64,000 nucleotides of DNA from Coenobita brevimanus (GCA_032717465.1 JAVRFU010003718.1:3274445-3338444), one strand, 5' to 3'. Counted from the first letter of the stretch, positions 20,838 to 33,010 are shown. Numbers and translations: made by a program. The notes: generated by a model from the letters alone, not told the origin.

Positions 20838-21610
20838 CCAACACACTCACACCACCATATCCATCTGTCTTACCCTGCCAAAACAACTTGTAATCACAAT
20901 CCCTCCCGGCAATCACTCTGCATGATCCACACCAACACCTGACTTCTTGCACATATCCAACATCCACCCACCTCCTACTGAATGCCTCAGCTACTTCCTT
21001 CGCTCTACCCCTCTCATAACCCTGTATCCTCGTCCTTGTTTGCCTGTCTCATAGTACTCCCTTTTATCATTCTTGTACTGATCAATTATCCTTCTTCCAT
21101 ACTCATCATACTCTCACTGTCTGCCTTCATCTACCATTTGCTTTACTCTCTTTTCAAATCTAATATATTCCTATTTCCATCTTTCTATCACTTCCAAAGA
21201 CACACTTCTCTGAAGCATCTTCTTCCAAGGCTTCCTTTTCTTCTTCAAGTCTATATCTCTATCATTTCTGTCCTTTTAGACACTCATTCAACTGCTGCCT
21301 TTCTTTGTTTATAAGGGCTCCAACAACCTTGCATGTATTGGTCTTGCTCACCACTGGCCAGCTCTCCATGCAGATCAACCTCTAGCAGCTTCTCTATTCA
21401 GTCCTTTAATCATAAGGTCACACTCACTGACTTTGCCCCAAATATTTTTCTAGTCTTTCTCTTGCATGTCTACACTCAACATTCACACCTCTCACCCTCT
21501 GCACGAAGTTGTCATCCTTCATTCTCTCAACTATTTATGTTATCCACTTAAAGTCTCTGGAACTAAAACTTTACCTATATACAGCTGACTTTCAAAACTA
21601 CACACAAATA
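20838..21610 (-). pseudogene. Decayed linker-like sequence, second copy
   Basis: From 20939 it is collinear with 11930-12590, with the same broken minus-strand coding. The 100 bases before that are unrecognised. A third copy runs off the window end from 63637. Confidence 0.5.
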
Positions 21611-21694
21611 GGGGAAGAGGCTGTCTCACTATACCGACAGTTCAAAGTTGTTGACGAACTTAGACAAAATTAGTGCTGTGTATTCCTGAATCAC

Positions 21695-21696
<2 letters not shown>

Positions 21697-21743
<47 letters not shown>
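21697..21743. repeat. (TA)n microsatellite
   Basis: This is the shorter homologue of the tract at 12664-12732. The next ~520 bases (to 22268) are non-coding and match 12780-13254. Confidence 0.93.
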
Positions 21744-21744
<1 letters not shown>

Positions 21745-22269
21745 GTAAAATATGCACATAAAAATACTGAGCTCAAGCAATAGTAAATTGACCACAATAT
21801 AAATGTAAAATCAGTGGCGATAAGTGGAATTTTAGCTCACCAGGGTTTGACTTCCCGAAGAGCGTTTATTTTCCGGGCGTAATGGTGGACTCTTATTAAT
21901 ACAACACCTTCTCATATCAACACAAATATATTTATATTTGCATTACTATGGGTTAGTTAAGTTACCATTAGTTAGGTTAGCATAACTTGGTTAGGTTAGG
22001 TTAGTTTAGCCTGTGTTATCTATGGCTGGGTTAGGCCGTCCTACTGTGAGGCTAATACTGTATAAATATATTTGGGTGGATCTGAGTAGCTTTCACAAAG
22101 TCCACTGCCCACTTGGTAAAAAAAAAAAAAAATTATTTTTCATGAATCTATAATTTCCACTTTCCAGGGCAGCACCCTTCCCCTTGTACACACTTACAGT
22201 CACATTCTTCACCCAGTCATCTGGGACAACACACTCATATACAGTATAACTGTAAATATCGTCAACAAC

Positions 22270-22576
22270 CCAGTCCTATACCTACTGAGGCCTTCAGCAT
22301 TTCAGTTGTCAACCCAGACACACCTGCCACTTTCCCCACCTGCATCCTCCCTATTGTCCTGCTCACAGTAGCAGCATCATTCAAAGGCCAAGGACCAAAC
22401 ACTGGATCTCCAGACTCCAAACCTACTGGTCCAGTCATTCAGCAACCGGTTATAATGCTCTCTCGAGGCATTTTCAATATCATCACTGTCCGCCACTATC
22501 ATTCCTTTGTCATTCTTCACACACTGCTCACCTATGATATCCCTGTTTTCCCTCTTCACCTCATTTGAGACCTTAA
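22270..22576 (-). pseudogene. Pre-RT domain relic, second copy
   Basis: Homologous to 13255-13580: KRENRDIIGEQCVKNDKGM and REHYNRLLNDW. A short deletion shifts the frame in the WTRVGLESG region. The piggyBac-like element at 22577 separates it from its upstream part, which resumes at 23585. Confidence 0.78.
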
Positions 22577-23580
22577 CCGCTTAAACGCAGCCGTGAACAG
22601 TCGACCCCCCCCACACAGTGGCGGGGTTGTTTCGAGGTCTGAGTACCTGTAGGAAAATATTGGCCAAAAATCAGAGATTAACCCTAAAACATTATACATG
22701 GTATGGCAGATAGTACTTACATTCAGCTTTCTCCAGAGACAGGTGCTGAGCCTTCGTGGACTACCCAAGGACTTGTGGAGACTTGCAAAGTTGGGTAACC
22801 AAATCTTCACTTTCACACCTCCAGCAACCCGGTTTCCCCTCTAGCACAGCCTCATTCTGTCACAGTAAACTTTATACTACAACGTAAAGGTAGTTTGGAA
22901 TCCGTATTTGTACAATAAGCACTGAAAATAAGGCTAAAATCAACAGAGCGTACGGCCGACTTGCACCGCGGCGGCAGTCTTCCCGTCACTCAACAAACAT
23001 TTCCATTTTCACAGCTACAAACATGTATACTACATTATTTTACATCATATTACTTCCCAAAAGATCACCACGGCGCGCTTTTTATTCTGCCTTACGCCCG
23101 CCACTTTATTCTCGCTCCTGTCGGCTGTTTGCACTGACTCGGAAGAGCTAGAACTCGCCATAATGTCACTTTGAAAGCCTGCGGGAAACTGACGCTAAAC
23201 AGGGGCAAACCGTGAGAAAAAAAGCTAGTGTTACAACTGGGGAAACCAGCGTTTCCAATTAGCATAAACTGCTTGTGAGAGGAGAGCGCAGATTTACAGT
23301 TCTGAGCACTCAGAGTGCTGCCATGTATCACAGCCAGGCTGGCCGGGCCGTGGTGGGGGAAGGACGGGGGAAAAACACGATACTTGGCAACAACAGAGGT
23401 CAGTAGTACAAAGGTAAAGTATGCTAATTGTAGCTAAAGAGTGGTGGTACTGATAGACAATACCAGCTGGAGCCTGCTTGCCCGCGGATATTCAAAATTT
23501 ACTAGAATCGCAAACGCAACAATCCGCCGTTATATCCTTTTTGCAGAGCGTCGCAAACGCGACGATCCGCGTTTAAAGGG
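22577..23580. mobile_element. piggyBac-like non-autonomous transposon at a TTAA site
   Basis: It is flanked by TTAA (22573-22576 and 23581-23584). The termini CCGCTTAAACGC and GCGTTTAAAGGG are inverted repeats with two mismatches, and the similarity continues inward. The paralogue at about 13573 has the empty site GAGACCTTAAACACC with a single TTAA. No transposase frame is seen in 1,004 bp. TTAA duplication with CCC-type ends is the piggyBac hallmark. Confidence 0.9.
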
Positions 23581-23584
23581 TTAA

Positions 23585-23870
23585 ACACGATTTTTCTGTC
23601 TTTCAGCACTATTTAGGTTATACAGTAAAGTCTCAGAGACTAGGAGTTTCCATTTGTACCTCCTTCCTGGCACTACATTTGGCAGCTAATTATTCATCTC
23701 TGTGGCCACACCCTTTCCATTCTCAGAAATGCCTCTTTCCTTAACAGCAACATCTACACCCTCATCCTGACTATTTTTGGTGTGCCCCTCACAACGTTAC
23801 CCTTGACGATCATACCTCTCACCCTCCTCACCCAACTATCATTATCCATCCTCTTTATCTATCTATTCTA
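23585..23870 (-). pseudogene. C-terminal scrap of the non-LTR element, second copy
   Basis: Homologous to 13590-13855, including the RVRG and RGTPK-like minus-strand words. It continues what the piggyBac-like insertion split. Confidence 0.55.
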
Positions 23871-24103
23871 TTGGCAGGTGCCTTAATCTCATACGGGGTG
23901 GCCACAAACAAATTGCCTCCATGTCGCCATGTCCCCCATCATTTCATTGCCCTGCTACCAGCTCACACCCCCCTCTCTCATATACATCTCCACTTCATCC
24001 TTCCATCTCATCTTTTGCCTCCCCCTCCCATTCCCCACTTCCACCTCATTCACATCCACTCTCCTCGTCAGTCTCTTGCTCTCCATCCTCTCCAACGAAG
24101 AAG
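23871..24103 (-). mobile_element. RTE 3'-terminal fragment, second copy
   Basis: Same fragment and same right-hand junction as 13850-14090, ending where EEPLNYRPVYLTS begins on the plus strand. Confidence 0.85.
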
Positions 24104-25443
24104 AACCCCTGAATTATAGACCAGTGTACCTAACCAGCATGGTCGCAAAATTGTGTGAAAGAATTCTGAAAGACAGATGGATAAAATATCTGAAGAGATG
24201 AATATTTTGGCTGACAGCCAGTTTGGATTTAGAAGTGGAAGGTCATGTGTTTCCAACTTGTTGAGTTTTTACTCAAGAGCGATTGACGTGCTTCAGGAAA
24301 CAGAAGGTTGGGTGGATAGTGTGTATTTAAATTTGGAGAAGGCCTTTGACAAGGTACCCCATAAGAGACTAATGTGAAAACTAGAGCATATAGGAGGTCT
24401 GAAGGGGAACCTCCTAGAATGGATGAAAGAATTTTTGAGAGACAGACAAATGAGGACAGTAATAAAGGATAAGATGTCTGGATGGAGGCAAGTTACAAGT
24501 GGAGTCCCACAGGGCTCGGTGTTGGCGCTAGTAATGTTCCTGATTTACGTAAATGATATGGTAGCTGGAGTGAACAGTTATGCAAGTCTGTTTGCTGATG
24601 ATGCAAAGATCATGAGGAAGGTAGAGGTTGAGGAGGGTTCCAAAATGCTGCAGGAAGATCTGGATAGGATACACGAATGGAGCCGGATGTGGGAAATGAA
24701 ATTCAATGGAAAGAAATGCAAAATATTGGAAATGGGTAAAAGTACCTAGAGGCCACCATTGAATTATTTGATGGGTAATGAACCAATCACAAAAGCGAGA
24801 GAAGAGAAAGATTTGGGTGTGCTGTTCCAGGACAGTTTGTCACCTGAAAAACACATTAACAAGACAGTTAGAGAGACGTATAAACTCCTAAATAATATAA
24901 GAGTAGCTTTTCATTATATGGATGAGGAGATGATGAAAAAATTGATAGTGGCCATGATTCACCCCAGGTAGGAATATGCAGTAGTAGTGTGGTCCCAACA
25001 CAAAAAGAAAGACATAACCAAGATTGACAGAATACAAAGAACAGCAAACAAGATGGTCCCCAGTCTGGCAGATCTGTCGTACAGAGAGAGGCTGGAAAAG
25101 CTGGATTTGCCTTCCTCAGAAGAAAGGAGAAAGAGAGGCGACATGATTGCAGTGTTCAGGACCATGATGGGAGTAGATAAAATTGACAAAGAAGATCTGT
25201 TTTTATGGGATAAGAGAGTAACAAGAGGACACGGCATGAAACTGAGCAAGCCAAGCTGCTTGAAGGATATCAAGAAATATAGTTTTCCTTATAGATGTAT
25301 AGACCTATGGAATAACCTAGACAAAGAGATCGTCCAGTCTAAAAACTTAAACGCGTTTAAAGCTAAATTTGACTTATTGAGAAACAGAGACGGGACCCCA
25401 CGAGCGTAGCTCATTTCCTGTATATCACAATTAGGTAAATACA
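24104..25443 (+). pseudogene. CR1/L2-like reverse transcriptase relic (family 1), with 3' end
   Basis: Homologous to 14091-15430 and slightly better preserved. It keeps GVPQGSVLALVMFLIYVNDM, SLFADDAKIM and the C-terminal CIDLWNNLDKEIVQSKNLNA, ending in GTPRA then TAG. Defects are the shared one-base loss near 24197, TGA at 24375-24377, TAG at 24747-24749 and TAG at 24969-24971. The tail ATCACAATTAGGTAAATAC matches the family end. Confidence 0.9.
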
Positions 25444-25492
25444 AGTATCAAGAAGAGCATAGTGATAGAAAACAGAAGAGGACAGGACAGAA

Positions 25493-25606
25493 AGAAAGAC
25501 TGGAGACAAAAAGGCCCCTTTTAGTCGCCTCTTACGACAAGCAGGGATACTGGGGAAGTATTCTTTCCCCCCTTCCCCAGGGGGTCCACACACTCAAGAG
25601 AAATTA
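25493..25606 (-). mobile_element. RTE-like 5'-terminal module, second copy
   Basis: Same as 15480-15592, with GTCGTAAGAGGCGAC on the minus strand. Confidence 0.65.
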
Positions 25607-25859
25607 CAAGTTTAATCCCTTCCCACCTGCTGCTTCTCTATTCAATCATTAATTCCTTATGTCAAACTCTATGACCTCAACCTATTTCTTTTACGGTATG
25701 TTTCTCACAACTTTACCCTCAGCATTCACACCTTTCACCCTCTCCACTCAGTTGTCACCCTCCATCCTCTCCGGCATCAATGTACCCCTTCTTCTCACAT
25801 CACTAACACATTCAGGTCCCAGCCTTCCTCTAAACTATATATATATATACAATCCTGAT

Positions 25860-26262
25860 CCCACCAGGCCAGTCATTCCATGCCCACTTCACTGTTTCTT
25901 ATCACTGCTTACAAAAAATCAGCAACCTTCCTTCCTTGTTGTACATTTTCAAGCACTTCACCCTCCAAACTTCAATCCTTACTCATCACACTATCCAAGT
26001 ACTTAAACGCACTCACACTTTCCATTTCCTCATCATCCAACATCACTGTGCATCCCTCATTTCTCTCGAGGACCATAACTTTACTCTTCCCTACATTCAC
26101 AATTAGATTCCATATCTTAAACACTCTTAGAACCTCATTCACCAAGCCTTGAAGTTCCCCTGTCTCCTCACTTAACAATACACTATCATCTGCAAACAAC
26201 AGTACAGGGAGTTTCCAAATGTTGCTCTCTCTCCTTAAAGTCGCTCCAACACAATACTATGG
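25860..26262 (-). pseudogene. RTE palm fragment, second copy
   Basis: LFADDSVLLSEETGELQ and SAFKYLDSVMSKD on the minus strand, homologous to 15860-16262. The (AT)n before it is much shorter here (25838-25850). Confidence 0.85.
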
Positions 26263-26269
26263 CTCTATT

Positions 26270-27240
26270 ATTTACTCTTCATTATCAACATATTCTAATG
26301 TCAAACTCTGTACGCTGAGATATGAATATCCACCTCCATTACTGACCAATTCACACTACCGTACAGCATTAAAATCCTAACACATGCTGCATAAAAGCAC
26401 TTATTACCCTCCTACCGAGGTAGCCCCACTTCCAGTGCATATCATGTCCCACAAATTACAAAACTCCTCCACACACTGAAGACACACTCCACCAAACTTA
26501 ATCCTTTCCTACATCTCTGTCTTGCCACACTCTCCCCTCCACACCAAACACACAAAATCACCATTACAGTATTTTGTTTGGCAATCCTACCTTCTAATAA
26601 TACTGTATCTCTTATGCACCCACTTATCACAAACACGCCCAAGGTGGAATTATTCCCCACAATCTTGTGGCAAATTGCATATGGACAAACTCGCCCTCCT
26701 TGGACAGCACCACCACCTGCCCTAAATATCATCACCTCAGCTTTATCCGCTCTTACTCTCTAACACACAAGTCCCATTCTATCCCAGTATTTCCTACATC
26801 TTTCAACCCTATCTCTCTCTGCCATCAACACTGTCATTAGCATAAAACAACTCCCATGGCAGTGGAGTTCTAAAGTCTCATAAGAGCTTCAAGAACCATG
26901 TGGAACAATAATGGGGTTGAAACTGACCCTTGATGCCCACCACCATTCACAGAACATTTATCACCCAAATCTCCGTTCACTTTCACCTGAGTGCGAGCAC
27001 CTTCATACATTGCCATAACCACCCTAACTAGTCAGTTCTCCAGCCCGAGCTTTCCAATTCCCACTTTCACTCTGTTAAAGACCTTCATGAAATCAACAAA
27101 AACAAAGTAGAACTCTGTCCTCCTTCCTATATATTTTTCTCGAATGTTGTCATATGGTATTGTATAGTTTATGAAGCTCCAATTCTCCATGCCACTTGAT
27201 TAAAGGCGGTCTCCCTACTCAGTCCTTTAATCCCCAGGTT
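26270..27240 (-). pseudogene. RT palm and thumb relic, second copy
   Basis: Homologous to 16270-17240. The minus-strand frame 26735-26442 is open across CPYAICHKIVGNNSTLGVFV and CVWCGGESVARQRC. The catalytic box is degraded in the same way. Confidence 0.72.
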
Positions 27241-27261
27241 ACACTTTATAAAGATGACAAC

Positions 27262-28054
27262 TCTTTTTTTTTTTTTTATGCGAGGAAGAAGGAGCCAAAG
27301 GCCACAAGCCCACAATTGTTGTTCCTAACAAGAAAAAAAGAAAATACGAGAGAGCAAAATTCAAGATCTTATCATTTCGAGATGAATGGACACACTGCAT
27401 TTTAAAGTGTGGAGATCATAGGAAGTAGGAAATACAGACAGAGGGAGACAGTTCCTCAGCTGACCTGTTCCATAAATGAAGGACTGGGAGTAACTGTTAA
27501 CTCTTGCATTAGAAAGTTGGACAGAAAAGGGATGAAAGTTTGTTACTAGATGGGTGCAATGCGACCGTCATAGAGGTGGAGGAATGCATGCAGACACTTC
27601 AGAGGAACAGTGACCAGTGAAGTAGCAATAGAAAAGATATAAAGATGCAATAGCGTGGCGACGAGACAAGAGGTTGAAGGGAGTCAGTGAGAGGAGGAGA
27701 GTTAAAGAGACAAAAAGCCTTTGACTCAACCCTATTGAGAAGAGATGTATGTGGGGAGCCTCCCCACACATGAGAGTTGTACTCTACACAGAGGCAGATA
27801 AAACCCCTGTATAGAGTCAACAGTTGTGCAGGGGCAAAGAAGGAATGGAGCCGGCTTAGCACAGCTAATCTCTTGGAAGAAGATTTTACAAGAGACGTAA
27901 TATGACCATTCCAAGCTAAGTCCCGAGTAAATGAAACCCCAAGCATCTTCAAGGATGATGCAGAATTAAGCTGAATATTATTAAACATTAGTGGCTATAC
28001 CTGTGGAAGATTTTGTCGGGTTGATAGCTGTAAGAACCGAGTCTTTGATGCATT

Positions 28055-28107
<53 letters not shown>

Positions 28108-29740
28108 TACCCCAGTCAGAGATACTAGCCAAGTCAGACAGTAGATGTGCCATAGCCTCATCCCTGGTTTGTTGAAGTAACTGCTGAAATTGGCGTTGCG
28201 GGAACCAAATGGAAAGGTGAAGGGTGGAGTCATCAGAGTATGAGTGCATAGGGTTAGATGTACAGCTTAGTAGGTCATTGATGAATAAAAGAAAGAGTTG
28301 GTGATAGGACAGAGTCATGAGGAACACCACTGTTGATAGATCTAGGAGAAGAACTATGGCCGTCTACAACAGCAGCTATAGAACGACCAGAAAGGAAACT
28401 AGAGAGGAAAGCACAGATAGAAGGGTAGAAACCATATGAGGGCAGTTTGGAAATGAAAGATTTAGGCCAAACTTGATCGAAAGCCTTTGAGATGTTAAGT
28501 GCGATGGCAAAGCTTTCACCAAAAACCCAAAATGAGGATGACCTGGAGTCTGAAAGGTAAGTCAGAAGATCGCCAGTGGAGTGTTCCTGACAGAACCTAT
28601 ACTGACGATCAGAAAGAAGGTTGTGATAGGAAAGATGCTTTAAAATTTTTCTATTAAGAACTGACTCAAAAACTATTGAGATACAGGATGTTAAAGCAAT
28701 TGGACGATAGTTATAGGGTTGGGAATGGTCACCTTTCTTTGGGACTGGCTGAATGAGAGCAAACTTCCAGCAAGAAGGAAAGACGCAAGTTGACAGACAA
28801 CGGCGACAGAGATTACCTACGCAGGGTGTGAGCACAGAAGCACAGGTCTTGAGAACAACAGGAGGGACTCCATCAGGCCCATACGCCTTATTAGTATTGA
28901 GGCCTGTGATGGCAGAAAATACATCAGCTGAAGAAATTTTAATGTCAGCCATGAGGACGTCGCAGGGGAGAAGTGACGGAGGAACAGCACCGGAATCGTC
29001 TAAGGTGGAATTGGAGGGGAAAGTCTGGACTAAAAGAAGAAATAGCTACAAAGCCATCAGAGTAGAAAAGAGGAGGGAAGGATGATGAGGTAAAGTTGTT
29101 AGAAAGGTTTTTGGCAAGATGCCAGAAGAAGCGGGAAGAATTCGAGTTGGAGAGTTGAGAGCATTTAGTACGGATGAAATTATTTTCTGCAGACTGAAGA
29201 ACAGACTTGGCACGATTACGGGCAGAAATGTATAAAAGATGTGATTCAGGGGTGGGTTGGCTCCAGTACCTTTTATAGGCCCTCTCCTTGTTGCAGACAG
29301 CATTAAACCATGCATGATTAAATCCAAGGCTTTCTTGCATTAGTCAGAGGATATGAGAAAGGAGTATATGCTTCCATGACCGAAAGAATAACCTCCGTAA
29401 TGAGAAAGGCATACTCAGATGGCTCCTGGTCATGGAAGGAATAATCACTCCAGGGAAAATCATACAAGTACTGCCTGAGGGCTCCCAGTCTGCAGCTCCA
29501 AAGTGCCACAGATGACGTTTCTTTGGAGGGTCCACAGACCGTACCGGAGCGATAGAACAGGATAAGGTGATAAGGTTGTGATCGGAGGAGCCCAATGGAG
29601 AGAAAAGATTAACAGTGTAAGCAGAAGGATTAGTTGTAAGGAAGAAGTCAAGTATGTTGGAGCTCTTTCCAAGGTGGTCAGGGTCTGATAACTAAGGGGG
29701 CAAGGAAATTGCGAATGGAAGTCGTGCAAACTGTGCTATG
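27262..29740 (-). pseudogene. Jockey-like non-LTR retrotransposon, 5'-truncated
   Basis: Minus strand, from within the endonuclease to a poly(A) tail (T-run at about 27265). Recognisable parts in order are GSSDHNLITLSC (29595-29560, endonuclease end), linker FNHAWFNAVCNKERAYKRYW, AYGPDGVPPVVLK, YNYRPIALTSCISIVFESVL, STGDLLTYLSD, ALNISKAFDQVWPKSFISKL, PRSINSGVPHDSVLSPTLS, HSYSDDSTLHLSI (the YADD box as YSDD), then LGVSFTRDLAWNGHI and the end YGTGQLRN. Frameshifts separate several parts, and a poly(A)-(AT)n tract interrupts it at 28067-28108. There is no RNase H. The layout matches jockey/CR1-type elements of arthropods. Inactive. Confidence 0.88.
28055..28108. repeat. A-run plus (AT)n inside the jockey-like element
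   Basis: Fourteen or so A followed by (AT)n and a short T-run, interrupting the frame after the RT palm. Confidence 0.9.
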
Positions 29741-30010
29741 CAGAACTAAAAACAGCGTCATATGTTGGTGTTTCAGGAAGCCTCTGGACTCTGCACCAGC
29801 ACCTCGCTATACAGCACTGATGCTGTAGCTCCAGCCTCAATACTCCTGCATACACAAGCAGGCCTGGGACAAGGGAGGTGCAAAAGGGTCCTGTAGCCAA
29901 ACAAAGGCCTGTGTGATGTAATCCAAGGTGCATAACCAGGCAGAGGCAGCTGAAGGAACCTAAGGCAAAGTGCCCGCAAACTGTTACGTCCAAAAAAACA
30001 AAAACAAAAT
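29741..30010. other. GC-richer non-coding stretch between two jockey-like copies
   Basis: It differs in composition from both neighbours. I do not recognise it. Minus-strand open frames here (30029-29736) show no familiar motif. It ends in AAAACAAAAACAAAATAAC, perhaps the A-rich tail of the next copy. Confidence 0.4.
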
Positions 30011-31150
30011 AACAAAGAGCCAAATTCAAGAACCATTCATTTTAAGATGCCTGGACACACTGCATTTAAAAGACTGGAGGTCTTAAGCTGTAGGAAATAC
30101 TGAAGAAGGGAGGCAGTTCCAGAGTTGACCTGTTGTATACATGAAGGACTGAGAATAATGGTTAACTCTTGCATCAGAGAGCTGGACAGAAAAGAGATGA
30201 GAGTTTGTTGCTGGATGGGTACTACGTGCCTGTCGTAGCAGACGAGGAATGCAAGCAGACAGTTCGGAGGAGCAGTGACCATTTAAGTAGCGTTAAAGGA
30301 TAAAGATTCAACAGTGCGGTGACGAAACAGAGGTTGAAGCGAGCCAGAAAGAGGAGGAGGATTAATGAGACAAAAAACCTTTGACACCACCCTACTGAGA
30401 AGAGCTGTATGCGGGGAACCTCCCCACACACAAGAGTTGTACTCCAGACAGGGACGAATAAAACCCATGTAAAAGGTTAACAACTGTGCAGGGGTAAAGA
30501 AGGCACCAAGTCAGCTTAGCACACCTAATCTTTTGGACGCAGATTTTACACGAGATGTAATACGTTCTTTCCATGATAAATCCCAAGAGAATGAAACCCC
30601 AAGTATGTTTAAAGATGATGCAGGATTGAGCTGGATACTATTAAAAACTGAAGGGTACTCCTGTAGAAGACTGTCAGGTTGACAGATGTAAGAAATGAGT
30701 TTTTGATGCATTAAAAACAACTTTACTTTTACCCCTGTCAGCGATATGAGCCAAGTCAAACATTTGGTGTACCATAGCCTCATCCCTTGTTTGTTGAAAT
30801 TGCTGAGATGGACGATGCAGGAAGCGAACAGAAAGGTGAAGGGTGGAGTCATCAGGGTGTAAGTGGATAGAGTTAGATGTACTGCTTAGGTCACTGATGA
30901 TAAAAAGGAAGAGAGCTGGTGATAGGACAGACCTGAGGAACACCACTACTGATAACTCTAGGAGAAGAACAGCGGCCGTCTAAAACTGCAGCTATAGAAC
31001 GACCAGAAAGGAAGCTATAGATGAAAGCAGAGATAGAAGAACAGAAGCCATAAGAAGGCAGTTTGGAAATTAAAGATTTATACCAGACTCAACTAAAAGT
31101 CTTTGAGATGTCAAGTGAAATGGCAAACCTTTCGCAAAAATCCTGAAAGG
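30011..31150 (-). pseudogene. Second jockey-like copy, RT to 3' end
   Basis: Minus strand and parallel to 27.3-28.5 kb but clearly diverged from it. It reads FISDLSSTSNSIHLHPDDSTL (the catalytic box reads HPDD), NILGVSFSWDLSWKERI, AKRLGVLS-like and LTFYMGFIRPCLEYNSCVWG, then the C-terminal region. It is truncated upstream in the fingers and palm at about 31150. Multiple frame breaks. Confidence 0.85.
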
Positions 31151-31625
31151 ATTGGATAACACTAGAGCTTGATGGAGCAGGAGCAGGGTATATCTGTCAG
31201 CAGCCTATCTAGTATGAGCTAGAACCTTTAAGAGGCTCACAAGCTTCAGGCAAGAAGCCTTTATCTGCTTTAAATATGGGATCCAAATAAGACAGGGGTC
31301 ACAGATGAGGCCTAAAAACCTCATTTCCATACCAGCAATCCTTTGGCCCAGATATACGGGTCAAGATGGGCCCCATGTAACTGGCAGAAATGCACTGCAA
31401 TGGTCTCAGATGAGGAAAATCTAAAAGCCATGTTTCGGTGCCCTGGTAACAGAATGATTTATTGCAAGTTGCAGCCAGCACTCTGCCACCAACATACTGG
31501 ATGCAGCAAAGGAGACAGAGACATCATCCATAAAGAGGAAGCTCTTCACTCCCTCTGCTAGGATCTCCACAATGCCAGTAACTCTTTCGACAGTTAGGGT
31601 AGCGGTGCAAAAGTCACCCGCTCGT
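31151..31625 (-). pseudogene. I/R1-like RT palm fragment with FMDD box
   Basis: Minus strand from about 31610: GIVEILAEGVKSFLFMDDVS, then SFAASSMLVAECWLQLAI. After several stops come VWYGNEV-like and RFLGLICDPCLIWIPYLKQI with ASCLKLVSLLKVLAHT. FMDD corresponds to the catalytic Asp pair, and RFLGLI.D to the motif after it. It likely comes from the same family as the endonuclease at 38-39.5 kb. Confidence 0.7.
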
Positions 31626-31979
31626 TACTGAACAACGCAAGCTGCGTCGAACAAAATCGCCCCTTGATGGAAGAAAGAAACATCATAAATTAGCACATAA
31701 TTTATATTCGCCAAACGTTTTTATCAACACCATATGCAAGCGCAACTATCTGAGATTATGTGAATAAAAAATCAGGCAGATAGAGGCATAAATAAAGGCA
31801 GGGGAAAATATAATTTAGCCAAACACCGCTCCCACACCGCAGCACGACCGTAAGGTAATTTCCTTTTGTGGTAAGTAAGACCAATCCGAACTGTTCAACA
31901 GTAAATGTTTATATACCAAAATGTAGCTAATAAAATTTTGTAAAACTCTTCATTAGTAAAAATTACCATGACACGTATA

Positions 31980-32556
31980 CAGTAAGACCTCACTATAACG
32001 GACTAATTGGGGCCCAAACCATTCCGAAAAATGCAAAATTCCGATAAAAGCGACATCCAGACTTCCCTCTGCTAATGGTAAACCGGACTTTTTCCGATAT
32101 ACTGTATCAGACATTAGTCCAGATAGCATGAACAGTTGTTAAACTGTTTTAACTACCATTGTGGTACCATACTGTGTTATAACTTCACTACAATAATCTA
32201 TCTATCTATCTATCTATTACCAGACACCATACTCCCACATGGGGTGGCCATTTGACTCTGAGTTATTTGTTTTACAGGGAGGGGCACTAACCCTCCACCA
32301 ACCCACTTGACATGTAGGGAGCACGTATGGTTTGGTCAAATGGTATAATATATATAATAATACTGTACCGTACACTGATAAACATGTTTTTTATTTACCT
32401 TATTGTGGTGAACACAGCTGAAGTGGTCAGGCAGTCCAAACTGCTTCTGCCTTTATCGGACTTTTTCTGATATACAGCAATTTAGTCAGGTAGATCCTCG
32501 AGTCCGACAAAAGCGAATTCTGAACTATTGAAGTCCGTTATATCGAGGTTACCCTG
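31980..32556. mobile_element. Tigger-like MITE (TA target)
   Basis: The left end CAGTAAGACCTCACTATAAC faces the right end TTATATCGAGGTTACCCTG in inverted orientation (several mismatches), with ATAACGGACT/AGTCCGTTAT inside. TA flanks both ends. The next tandem unit gives an empty site near 32885 (AAACATATATTTC). No transposase is present. Confidence 0.82.
32188..32312 (-). mobile_element. Short RTE-derived piece: 3' tail joined to 5' end
   Basis: (ATCT)n at 32191-32218 is followed by the RTE 3'-end words ACCAGACACCAT and CATGGGGTGGCCA. At about 32250 it passes into GGGAGGGGCACTAACCCTCC, which is 5' UTR sequence of the same family (compare about 5392 and 50146). Everything between is deleted, so it is a SINE-like deletion derivative sitting inside the MITE. 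Confidence 0.65.
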
Positions 32557-33010
32557 TATTTCCATGAGGAAACGAGAAAGAAACATGGTAAATTAACACA
32601 TTTTATATTCACCATAAGCAAGTACAGTACAACCATTTGAGACTAAGTGAATACAAAATCAGGCAGATAGAGGCATAAATAAAGGCAAGGGAAAAAAATA
32701 ATTCAGCAACAACTCTGGCCGTCCAAAACACCGTTCCAGCACTGCAGCACAACCGTAAGATAATTTCCTTTTGCGGAACGTAAAACCGACCCAAACTGTC
32801 CAACAGGAAATGTTTGTATACCAAAATGTCACTAATCAAACATCATAAAACTCTTTCTCAGTAACAATTACCATAAAACATATATTTCTATGAGAAAACA
32901 CAAAGGAAATAAAAAACATTGTAAATCAGCGCATAATTTATGTTCGCCAAACATTCTTTGCAACACCATAAGCAAGCACAACTATTAGAGATTACAAGGA
33001 ATAATATCTA

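Larger units (their letters stand above)
31626..33010. repeat. Tandem repeat of about 330 bp, 2.3 units, interrupted by a MITE
   Basis: The anchor word AAATTAGCACATAATTTATATTCG (variants) occurs near 31686, 32587 and 32918. Subtracting the 579 bases of inserted element plus TA, the spacing is about 325-330 bp. Shared words include CAGGCAGATAGAGGCATAA and ACCGTAAG.TAATTTCCTTTTG. No coding is seen. Confidence 0.85.

Noticed and set aside
29736..30036. Cys- and Leu-rich minus-strand frames that look membrane-like
   Set aside because: No recognisable motif, no second copy to test conservation, and they lie in the gap between two jockey-like relics.
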